DNA of 64,000 bases from Zasmidium citrigriseum. Lineage: Eukaryota; Ascomycota; Dothideomycetes; Mycosphaerellales; Mycosphaerellaceae. The notes below the pieces were generated by a model. That model worked only from the letters and a program-made list of their open reading frames with translations, was not told the origin of the DNA and made no database searches. The stretch spans positions 124,001 through 188,000 of the forward strand of contig NHNW01000043.1 of assembly GCA_002786025.1 (NCBI GenBank), given 5' to 3'. A program made the translations under genes and the position numbers. Positions 54,791 through 64,000 of this stretch are shown here, piece after piece (within the stretch, counting starts at the first letter, position 1; every line of letters starts with the position of its first letter).

Positions 54791-55221
54791 ATAACTAAGT
54801 AGAGAGAGAAGGGGGTAAGTAGGTAGATAGGCGAGTATTATACGCTAAGCGTTTACTACGCGAGGCGGTATACTATAGATAGATTTTAAGACTATAGATA
54901 CTTAGAGGTTCTAGAGATTACTCGAAAGATATATCTTAAGTTACTCGCGAAGGTAGTTTTTAGGCTCGTTAGTAAATAGGCGAGAAAGGGGGGAAATCTA
55001 CTATAAAATCGTAGTCTAACTTTTGTTACTACTACGATAACTCTAACCTACGATAACTCGCTAGAATTAAGGACTCGGCGTCTAATTTTTTAATATTCTA
55101 TGTCGCTGTTTTAACAGCTAGTAAGTAAGCTACTTTATAGCTCGATCCGACTAGTAGTTATAGTATTATTTAAAAAATCTAGTTACTTAGTAGTAGTATT
55201 TCTTGTTACTCCTTACTATTT

Positions 55222-55336
55222 AAGCTTAGGCGCTCCGCAACTAAGCTTCGTCAAATCCACTAAACCCAAAACAGTAACCAGTAAATATTGAAGGGGATTT
55301 GACTAAGAAGCTTAGTGGAGGAGTTGTACGCCTAAC
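55222..55336. repeat. Imperfect hairpin at right edge of island 2
   Basis: The left arm 55222-55258 (TTAGGCG, CTCCgcaACTAAGCTTCg, TCAAATCC) pairs imperfectly with the right arm 55295-55336 (GGATTTGA, AAGCTTAGTGGAG, CGCCTAA). The loop starts with ACTAAACCCAAAA, part of the inverted match to the left edge. RIP stops just outside the left arm. Confidence 0.55.
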
Positions 55337-57075
55337 TTGGGAGGTAGAGCTACTAAGAAGTCTCAAGTCTCAGTATCTAGTCTCAGAGCTGTTCTCTCAC
55401 TTTGGGAAAGTCCGATTGTTCACGTATCATCCGGAACCCTTGACGGAAGCCAGACGGGATATGCGGACTGGATACTTGCGCAGATTCTGTGTAAAGCCGC
55501 CGAAGTTACCTTCGTAGTTCCTGACCAGCAGATTGCAGTTCAGAGGCATGGAAAGGGCGACTTGAAGTGAGAATCTGGTGACTTTTGGCAGGCGCTGGGA
55601 CTTCGAAGGTCTCCGTGCTCCGATCCTTAGTCATTGATGCTGTAGGTACTCTTGATCGTCGTGCTGCTGTTCTTCATGGTTTGAAGACGCGTCGATCAAC
55701 TGCCCATTGTCCCGCAAAAAAGCCCAAAGGCACTCGCCGGCGATGTATGGAAGTTGGTTGTTTGGCTCCTCAGAACGTTGTAATGACTTCAACGTGAGCC
55801 AGCAGAGGGACGGCCGAAGTCACAGGCTGAACAATCGAGCCTGGCGTATGAGTTGCTGTTCTCCACTAAAATCTCCTAGTCGAGCAATGCTCGAACGCCA
55901 AAGGTAGCACACTTGTCTGGATCACGGCGTCGTCATCCTGTACGTCTCGCTGAGCCCAGGTATTCCTCCTCTTGAATTTCCCACTCCGCTTCCTCCGTCC
56001 ATTTCCAATAGTTGTCTTTGAATGTGTTCCCTTTGCTAGCCTTTCCAGAGCTCAACTTGCTTTTGCCATGTCCTGATATGCCTGGTCAGAGGAATTTTCT
56101 GCACGTTGTGCTTTCGAACTCGCTCGTTGGGCTTGCTGCATGGCAGGTTCGGCGTTTGGTGGGCTCATTGTACTGGGGCATTTGTTTGATCCAGCTTGTA
56201 ACCGGCGAGGCTGTGCCCTCTTCCATGTATACTGACGAGGATGCTGCCCATCCATTTCGCTCGTTGGAGGTGTCTGACGGTGTGATCGTGCCCCTCTGCA
56301 AAGGCGATGCGTGCAGTCATCGCTCCGCCTGGGGATGGTCGAAGACCTGCTGTTGTACTGCTGGAGTATTGACGGCACGAGGCAGGGTTATCGGAGGCGA
56401 TGGAGGGAGAGCCGATGGAGGTGCAGCTTCATGACTATTCGATGCTGGTACGGTGGAGGCGTGAAGTAGCCTGAGGAGGTATGCCTTACGATAGACCAAT
56501 CTCTTTCCTTAAAATCCGCTTCCTGACTCGCCCGTCGTCCTTCTCAGTAGCAATGGTGCTTTTGACGCGTCCTGGTCGCTGCTCGTCTCGGGAGTTTGGT
56601 GTCCGGCTTTGTTGTTGGTGTTTGCTGCCATGGGAAGGGTGCTGTGGGAGGCCTGAACTCGCGCGCCGGTCTGGAGTGTCGTAGTGTGCCTGAGAAAATG
56701 TGAGCAAAAGTTGTAGATGAAGGCCGGCAGTGGGAGATGGAGTTGCTGTCCAGGTCGGACGCTGCCTTGCAGTGGTTGAGCTCGTTGCGGGTGGAGGACG
56801 GTCTTTGAGGAAGGCGATGAATGATGTGCTTTCTGATGAACATGTCACTGCGGTCAGTGATGCTGCTCTCGATGTCGCTTCTCCGCCTGCGGTCGTGGTA
56901 TTGCGAGGGCTGAGGAGGTGAGGGTGTTGGATGTCTGAGCCGGCGGTTCGAACAGCACTGCAATCGTGGTCTCGAGAGCGGCGCCTGCTGCTTCTCGCCG
57001 TCGTTGGTGAAGTTGAAGATGATCTCGATGGAATGGAGAAGCGGGCAATGTTGGATATCATGTAGATCTAGGTCT
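55337..57075. other. No confident gene
   Basis: Many overlapping open frames in GC-rich sequence. The longest is a minus-strand ATG frame at 56486-57061 (191 codons, Ser/Arg/Thr/Pro-rich). It starts only 15 bp after the stop of the next gene on the same strand, so it may instead be that gene's 3' region or a spliced continuation (an AG-GTGAAG donor overlaps the stop). Confidence 0.35.
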
Positions 57076-57489
57076 TCACCTGCCCTTTTTGCTGGCGCCG
57101 CTGGTGCCCACTACGCCGCCCTTGATGGCCTCTGTGCTCGCCGTCCTCCTCTTCATTCCCTCCCACGGCATCTCTCTCATCTCCATCTCTTTGTCTGGCG
57201 ACAACACTCGCTCGTACTGCTGCTTGGCCCAGCCCTTGGGCTTCAGCTTCGAGATGAGGGCCTTGAAGTTCATCTACTTCAGCGTCAGCACGGCGGCGTC
57301 GAGGGAGGTTCCGCGGACTTACGATGAGGTTGGTGAGGGCTTCTTGATGGTCAATAGCTTTGATTGATGGTGCGCTATGAAGTGTAGAGGCTGTTGATGG
57401 ACTGGGTGCTGGTGATCTTCTGCTCGTCGGGCGCGATCTGACTCCTCCACCTCCTCCAGCATCGCAACACCTCACGCCAGCAACGACAT
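57076..57489 (-). CDS. Small hypothetical protein, 87 aa, three exons
   Basis: Exons 57489-57476 (14 nt), 57374-57323 and 57273-57076. The introns (101 and 49 bp) have GTGAG...TTCATAG and GTAAGT...GCTGACGCTGAAGTAG signals, and the joined 264 nt are in frame. The product starts MSLLAAPSIKAIDHQEALTN. The middle is basic and amphipathic (MNFKALISKLKPKGWAKQQY) and the C-terminus ends GTSGASKKGR. No signal peptide or known domain; the helix-rich basic middle suggests binding to nucleic acid, membrane or protein. An alternative splice at the stop codon could extend it. Confidence 0.6.
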
Positions 57490-58530
57490 CACGACGACGG
57501 TGATTATTATGACAAGAAAGGTCAGAGTCTCTTCTCCAAGGCACTGCCAAAGGCAATGAAATGATGAAAAGATGGGCCCACGCCGAGCGGAGTGCAATGC
57601 AAGGCATGGGCAGTTCCAAAAAAGGTGGCAAGACGGTAATAGATGTGATCAGTGCCCGTGAGGGTTTCCGATCAACACCATCCGCCGCCGGTGGTAACTT
57701 CCCTGCAAAACGCCGACTGTTAGTCGACGTATACAAAGAAGTTAAAAAAGGTTTCCAAAAATTGCCTCGGGGTGAGCAGCCCGCGAGGACGCCCACGGTG
57801 AGCAGCCGTGGCAGATGGGGAAAAGAAGTGGAAGGTCGAGGAAGGAAAGTCCGCTTTTGTGTTTCTGAGTGCGGGAGCGGCCGTTAGCGTGGCATGATAG
57901 GCAAGTTTGCCGACGCCAGGGAAGGAGCGTGAGTGAATCTCAATGTGTTCTGCCTCCCCATCCCACAGAACAGCAACAACGCCTCAATACAGACATCAAA
58001 TGCATGAAAACGATGGGCGATCTGCGAGAGACGCTTCGCGAAGTATTACCATGTTGATTTCGCTTACTGTCAGTTTCCGGGCAAGCACTGCCGCAATTCC
58101 CTCTTGACCGCTGGCCAGTTTGAGAGGCTCACCACTTTGAGAGTCCCAAACTACTTGTCTTCATCGAATCCGACCAGTACTTCGGGCGATGGTCGTTTCT
58201 TTCATACGCCTGCCGCCAGTTCCAGAAACAAGCGCAGCCATCACTCGATTCATCACACCGACTTTGCAAGCAGCGCCGAAAGAACCAAAAGACGCCCATT
58301 CAGTAAACGAAGCCACCTTGGAATTATCCCGCGTCCTTTGCAAGGCCAACGCTCAGGTTTCGTGGCACGAAAAGGCATCGACTTGGTATCACCATCCAAG
58401 AAGTCTTGGCAGGAGGAGTTCGGGACAACAGACACCGGCGACGTCTTGGCTGAGCAGGCATAAGAGACATGGACGTCAAGTAACAGGAAATGGTAGTACT
58501 CTATTTGAAAACGGCTTGAAGTTGGAAAGA
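57490..58530. other. Divergent intergenic region
   Basis: Separates the 87-aa gene from the glycosidase. The glycosidase frame is open back to an ATG at 58189, but that 114-residue extension would bury the signal peptide and is not coding-like. The stretch at 57525-57565 resembles 31842-31886. Confidence 0.45.
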
Positions 58531-60124
58531 ATGCTTTTGACAACGGCGGCTTTGTCTTTTGGCCTTCTGGCAAGCGCCAGATACATTGTTCCTGGAGGCG
58601 AGTGGCTGGATACCGACGGCAATTTTGTCAACGCTCATGCTGGAGGCATCACGATTGGCGAGGATGATGGCAAGTTCTACTGGTTTGGAGAGCGAAAGAC
58701 GGAGGAGGAGCCAGAGGGTGGCGGTATCTCGGTGTACAGCTCGGAAGATCTTGCGACCTGGGAATATCATGGATTGGCGCTTGGTACGCAAGACTCTTGA
58801 CATTGCTGGAAGGAACGCTGACAAGTCCACAGAGCCCATTGAAGGCCATCCATACATCGCACCAGAGCACATCATTCAGCGGCCGAAGGTGGCTTGGAGC
58901 GAGGAGGCGAGCCAGTATCATGTATGAAAGGCGGCTCAAATGAAGCGAGCCCCGACTGACGATTCCTCAGATGTGGTGGCACGCCGACAACGCAACCTAC
59001 GGCTGGCTCCTACAAGGCTTCGCAACATCTCCTAACATCACTGGGCCTTATTCTTTCGTCTCGGCAACAGCACCGCTCGGCAACTGGTCGCAGGACTTTG
59101 GTATGTTCACCGACTACAAGGACGGCAAGACATACGCACTGTACTCGAACGGCGACAGCGTTGAAGGACGGGACGTGTACCTTACCAGCTTCAACTCCAA
59201 CATCTCTGCTCTCGACAGCGTCGTCCATCGATTCAACAAGTACGATCTTGAGGCGCCAACCATTATTCAGACGGACGACAGCTACTATGCTTTGATGAGC
59301 CACAAGACTGGGTATCGGCCAAATAGTGTGTCCAATCCGTCAATTCTACGAAGGGAGTTGCTGACCTTATTGCAGACGTCGTTGCCTTCCGCGCAGATTC
59401 GCTCGCAGGTCCCTGGTCTCAACCCTTCTTCGTTGCTCCACTCGGCACTCGCACCTACAACTCTCAGTCCGGCTTCTCGATCCGCATCAACGGTACCAAG
59501 AAGACCTCATACCTCTACCTCGGCGACCAATGGGACTCCCGATCCGTCTGGGAAAGTCGATACATCTGGCTGCCAATGGAGATCAACGACAAGAAGAAAG
59601 AACTCGATGTAGTCTGGCATGACGTTTACGATCTCAACGTCAAGACCGGCGAGTGGAGTCCCGTCAAGGGCAAGACGTACTACGCCCATGAAGGAACGGT
59701 AGCAGGAGACGCCTGGAAACAAGAAGCGAACTTCGCCAGCGGGAACCAGATCGTCACCGGCATCGATGGCAATCACAGCACCGTCACCTTCGATAATGTT
59801 CGTGGCTCTGGCAAGCCGCAATGGGTGTCGTTCTACTACCAGAACACGGACGATATGGGCTTTGGCGACCAGCCGCAGGGTAGCCCGGATCGGATTGGTG
59901 GGACGTGGATTCTGCGGAGGATCAGCAGTGTTGTGGTCAATGGCGACGAGGCGAGCATGAAAGAGGTGAGGCAGAGAGATACGCACAAGAGTATCATCTT
60001 GTCGACGCCCGTGCTGTTGGATTTGAAGAAAGGGATGAACACGATTACGGTTGGGGGCTTATGGAATGGCAACGGGACGCTTGGGGCTGATCTGGATCGC
60101 ATTGTCGTCTACCCGCCTGAGTAG
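58531..60124 (+). CDS. Secreted GH43-type glycosidase with CBM35-like tail
   Basis: Four exons: 58531-58783, 58833-58921, 58971-59325 and 59376-60124, separated by 49-50 bp introns with GCTGAC or ACTGAC branch sites; 481 aa. Signal peptide MLLTTAALSFGLLASA. The N-terminal five-bladed-propeller part shows GGEWLDTDGNFVNAHAGGI, KFYWFGERK, IIQRPKVAWSEE, MWWHADN, FGMFTDYKDGKTYALYSNG and LEAPTII. This fits GH43, nearest in my reading to the exo-beta-1,3-galactanase-like subgroup (GH43_24). The C-terminal about 150 residues (YYAHEGTVAGDAWKQEANF ... FDNVRG ... SVVVNGDE ... DLDRIVVYPPE) look like a CBM35-type carbohydrate-binding domain. It probably acts on plant arabinogalactan side chains; substrate is inference. 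Confidence 0.9.
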
Positions 60125-63100
60125 TAGAGGTAGGTGGGCCTTTCAGGAGAGTATGCAATCGTTTGTTGGTCCTGTGCGATAGACAAGGCAAGATGTCGTT
60201 CGAACAATCATCCGAACAATGGAACGCGTGCTTCAACGGCGCGTCCGACTGAGATGCTGCTCCAACTTCTACATTTTCAGACCGTTTCTCGACAAACTTG
60301 TCCCATTCATTGTTACATCGCACGTATTTGTCGCGTGCGAAAGACGCGATTGGGTGGTTGAATCGCGGACGCCTGTGGGCGACTTTTCTTGGCGGGCTTC
60401 CGACAATCCGCCAGATATTATCAGGTCCGCGCTGGCATCAGCACCAGTACTGCTCCTGCCGCAACCATCAATGTTCGTGTACAGATGGCGCTGCTTCTTG
60501 TGTTTGTATTGCCACAAGGTGACAAGCATTTTGCGAGGGTCGAAATCGACAGCGGCTACCGGCGAGGCTGCGACGGTCTTCTCGCGCAGCCGGAGGCAGC
60601 GCAGCATCGTGACTGCGTATGAGACCACAGAACCGTTTTCGTATGAATGACCTCCTGACTTTGACGTAGACAGGCTTCGTATCCAGTGCAAGAACGCGTC
60701 GAAACACGTCCTACCCTGCCCTTGAACCCTATCGAGATATCGCCGTCACCGAACGAAAGCCACAGCGAATCGTTTCCTCCCACAGCGGTATCGACCGATC
60801 GAAAACCTCACCACCGTGCTTCGATGCTTCCTTCCGCAAATAGCCTGCCCGCTTCCTTCGAACTTCATTCGACTCGACCAATGTTGCTGCTTGTCCTCGA
60901 CGATCACCTCCCTTTGCCGGAACTGAACCTCACAACTCCAGCAAGGTCGACGCAAAACCTGAACCACGGCTAGTCAGTCTCTTGTTCTTCCGCTGGATCA
61001 CGCCGCAATCGACGCATCGTGGTTCGCATACTGTCGACGATTTCGACACAGCAGAGCTTTTCTGTGTTTATCTCAGCTGGCGCTGGAGAAGAAAAATGCT
61101 GGGGCTTGCGGAATCTGGACAGCCAGGATCAAAGTAGGGAGGAAGCAAAAGGCGTAAGAGAGGGAGAGCTGGCTGCGACGACCAAACGACATGAACCTTC
61201 GTCAGCGGACGATTGCCATGATACTGTAGCAGACTGGCCTTCGAGGCATTCAAATGTCCATGACTTTGCTCAAGCCCCTCGAAGTGAGTGAAGTGGCTCA
61301 CTGTCCAAGCGTGGATCTAAGGTAGGCGCGTACAGGTCCGGTGATGGAGGAAGATCAGTATGGAGATTGGAAGAGAGCCAGATGGAAAGGGGTCAGCACT
61401 CGTCTCAACCCTCTGGCGTTTGGTGAAGAGCCTCGAGGGCAGGAAGAGCGTGAATCCCTTGAAGTAAGATATCCTGGTCTGGCAGAGGTACGCATGGTGA
61501 ACATTTTGGGAATGATTCAAACGTACTTTCATTCAATTGCTCTTGCACCTGCAGAGGCCTTGAATTTCTCGTCATACAGAGCCAACAGCTGGACGACTGT
61601 GGCCCAGAAGGCCAGAATCACCGGGCTGGAGGCTTGTCAGTCTTTATGTCTTTATGAATCATCATTGTCTTTCCATACAAGAACAGACGGTGCCACTTCC
61701 CGTGTCGCTCCTGCAGCCTGCGCGAGAAGCATTTTCTATCCCTCCAAACTTCCAAGCCGCTCTCAAATTGAAGCCGCCCCTGCACTCAATCCTCATCGAT
61801 ATTGGACAGACCGCAGACGTCCATGCGTATTACAAGCAGCATGGATGATTGAACAGATGAGGAGAAACAGAGATTGGTCCTTCCGAGGGAGTATGGAGAG
61901 TCGACAGGCCGTACGGAACCAGGTCTTTGCTTCATCTTGAAAAGTGTCCTTTTTCCATCGGCATTATTTGTTGTTGTGAAGACCTTTCTGAGTCTTCTCT
62001 TGACCAAAGTCCTCCACGGACGCTCAGCACTGTCCTTGGCTCTTCAATTCGTACTGTTCTCGAGCGCTGATGTGAGCGGGCAGCTGCATCTGCAAGATCG
62101 TTTGCTGAGAGATGCTGCCGTTGCAGCCGGTGAGAGTTGCGATGTTGGCGACGAGGAGTTCCAGTGGCAGTTGATCAGCAGCAGATAAAAGGGATCGTCG
62201 TGAGTATGCTGCTGCTGCTGCGTTAGCGGAAGTATGATGACTGTTGCTGTGGACGGTGTAGCTCCGCACAATGTCGTCGGCCAGGCACAGATCTTGATTG
62301 TTGCGGCTGACCATGATAGCATGTTGATCGTTCTGATTCAAGGCTTCATCTCGGACGAATATTAAACCTGAATATGGCTTGCTGCTTCCATCACCCTTCT
62401 CCCTACAGGTTCCACATCCCTTTCCATATGTCCGACGTCTTCAAAGCGGTGTACCAGGACGATGAACCCTTGCAGCGTGCAGCATCTTAAGGCCTTATAA
62501 AGCCACTCAAAGATCTGTCATTGCCGTTGCTGATAGTTTGCGCACGCTTGCGTAAAATGGAAAGCTGGAAGCCAGTTCGCGCCTTTACTGGCTGGGTGGG
62601 AAAGTCGATAAGCGGATGTCGTTCGTCGACTCTTGAATGGTCTGTTCTCGTACGAGGGGTGCATACTCATGTCATGCTGGTGGAAGATGCGAGTCGTGAG
62701 TAGAAGAGGCTTTTGAAGTGGTCCTGGTCGCGGCGGCGCGAAAGGATCTTGCGGATTGGTGTGCACAGCCGTGAACTGGGTACGCTTGCGGAAGTCGCTG
62801 TATTACTTGTGCCTAGGAGGCATTCCAGAGGTATTGGTGTGCATGGTCTTAGGTGATGGTATATTGTTGTTCGTTGTGCCTCTGAGCGTGAGAGCACCGC
62901 CAAGGTTTGAAGCCGAAGCAGAAAGGGAAGGTGCGGCCAGGCTTCGCCAATATTTTCCGATCAATTCGTGCAAAAGCGATGTCGATCGTGTGCAATTCAT
63001 CATGGCCGTCTTCGAAGACTTGATTATTTTGGTGTCCGCTCAGCATAGTAGCTTCACCCATTTGTGACGAAGATGAGGTGTGGGTGGCTGTGGAGACGGC

Positions 63101-63416
63101 CAGCCCATCGTAGAAGCTGAGGCGATCGATATCGAACAGCAACGAAATCGAAGTCAGTGCAAAAGCAAAAAGGTAAAGTCACATCTGACGTACCAAATTT
63201 CGCAAGATACGATCGAGCAAAGCGATATTTGACTCACCTCACACCAACATACACACAAAAGGAAACCAAAAAGGCAAAAAAAGAATCTCATGTCACTCGG
63301 TGACTCGTATCGATCAGATCGATGTGCTTCACTATTCAACTGTTAGCCGGTTCTTCCAAATATTCTATCTAATCTATCTACGGCGGCAACCAGACGAGCG
63401 AGCAGATCGAGCAGAG
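60125..63416. other. Gene-poor stretch, nothing firm
   Basis: No gene could be assembled with good splice signals and frame. The best candidates are a plus-strand ATG frame at 61344-61940 (MEEDQYGDWKRARWKG) and a protein-like frame within it at about 61690-61848 (VSLLQPAREAFSIPPNFQAA) in another phase, which I could not join. Confidence 0.35.
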
Positions 63417-63481
63417 CATTTCGAACCTGGGCTGTGACATGTTAGCGCAGAAGGTCAGCTCTTTCTATAGCCACTCGGCTA
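63417..63481 (-). ncRNA. tRNA-like promoter boxes, probably a relic
   Basis: On the minus strand a perfect A box TAGCCGAGTGG (63481-63471) is followed about 40 nt later by a B box GGTTCGAAATGC (63428-63417). The stems around the boxes do not pair and no T-run follows within about 60 nt, so this is a decayed tRNA or SINE fragment rather than a gene. Confidence 0.35.
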
Positions 63482-63653
63482 CACCAACAAATTTTGGGGA
63501 GGGGGCTTCTTACTGGATGGTTGAACACACTGTTTTTTGGACATATGTAGACAAAACTCACCCCTCACTTCAACGCGGCCTTTGCGGGGGTGAAGTCGTC
63601 GCGTGAGCGGGAAGGGGCATGGCGGTCGTGCCTGCCTACGCATACTGGGGAGG

Positions 63654-64000
63654 ATGGATGAGGGCCAGGCAGGACTCTGGACAGCGACGGGGGTATTGCG
63701 CACGGTCTTTGAGAGTCGTTATCATCTTCAAGGTAAGATCTGTCTGTTATGTTCTTCATCATCTGATCAGTCGCTGATTCCAACCCCTTGCAGTGGAGAA
63801 ATGTCTTCCAGCACCATGCCCAGGAGGCAGCATTCGCAGCACATTACGAGGCCGGAGGTCAACACCAACTATACCAGACCGATGTCGACATCTTCCTGAA
63901 CATTATCTCACCCGCAACTTCATCATCACCCGCCTTGACGATCGCCAGTTCCTCGCTCGCCAGCAGACGTCCTTCACCACCAAGCCTACGACGCAGCCAT
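63654..64000 (+). CDS. Possible gene start, truncated by window end
   Basis: An ATG at 63654 (MDEGQAGLWTATGVLRTVF) leads to an AAG-GTAAG donor at 63732/63733. A CTTGCAG acceptor at 63793 gives a second exon open to the end of the window. In phase 1 this exon reads protein-like (EHYLTRNFIITRLDDRQFLA). No family recognised. The intron has a GCTGAT branch-like element. Confidence 0.3.

Larger units (their letters stand above)
44525..55215. repeat. RIP-destroyed repeat island 2
   Basis: About 10.7 kb in which CA and TG are nearly eliminated (about a dozen survivors seen in the main body), with other C contexts intact. No ORF survives. Readable ghosts are a DUF6589-like gene (plus) and an SF2 helicase (minus). 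In the middle (48.4-51.4 kb) I recognise only simple repeats, such as CTA-type arrays near 48575-48592, an AGCTCT hexamer run at 49000-49023 and TTCTAGTCTAG repeats at 49357-49418, plus one inverted repeat. Confidence 0.93.

Noticed and set aside
56486..57061. 191-codon minus-strand ORF as a gene
   Set aside because: Its start is 15 bp after the stop of the 87-aa gene on the same strand, which is unlikely for a fungal gene. Composition is Ser/Arg/Pro-rich and other frames are equally open.
58189..58530. N-terminal extension of the GH43 protein
   Set aside because: It would bury an excellent signal peptide and has no domain.
1..64000. CRISPR arrays, rRNA genes, functional tRNAs
   Set aside because: None seen. 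Repeats here are dispersed or RIP-mutated, the two tRNA-like sites lack paired stems, and the genome is eukaryotic.

Overview
The window looks like nuclear DNA of a filamentous ascomycete, most likely a dothideomycete close to the Mycosphaerellaceae. Genes are GC-rich, with short introns (about 49-65 bp), GTACGT or GTAAGT donors and CTGAC or CTAAC branch sites. There are several small F-box-like proteins of a kind common in that group, and repeats are destroyed by CpA-to-TpA mutation (repeat-induced point mutation, RIP). The lineage is an inference.

Layout. 1-4566: RIP-destroyed island holding two Ty3/gypsy (chromovirus-type) integrase ends, stopping abruptly at a polypurine tract. 4.6-20.6 kb: ordinary genes: a secreted lysozyme-fold protein, a multi-pass membrane protein, a PPxY protein, an FMN-dependent 2-hydroxyacid dehydrogenase, a DUF2231 membrane protein, a NUDT19-like Nudix hydrolase, an F-box-like protein, an MFS transporter and a small secreted protein. 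20.8-26.0 kb: a locus that I read as a multi-intron host gene for box C/D snoRNAs, ending in four closely packed snoRNAs, three of them tandem copies with GAAA-capped hairpins. 26-44.4 kb: hypothetical genes, an F-box-like paralogue pair, a cytochrome P450 and a secreted GMC oxidoreductase. 44.5-55.2 kb: a second RIP island with the ghosts of a DUF6589-like gene and an SF2 (RecQ-like) helicase, possibly bracketed by terminal inverted repeats. 55.3-64 kb: sparse, with an 87-aa gene, a secreted GH43-type glycosidase, tRNA-like promoter elements and perhaps the start of another gene at the right edge.

Genes together. No pathway is complete. The P450 and the secreted GMC oxidoreductase are adjacent and co-oriented and could act on one substrate, but no secondary-metabolite backbone enzyme is present. 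The lysozyme-fold protein, GMC oxidoreductase, GH43 and the 92-aa protein form a small secreted set. The most interesting content is RNA (20.8-26.0 kb) and the pattern of RIP in the two islands. All exon joins come from reading splice signals and checking frame; no transcript was available.
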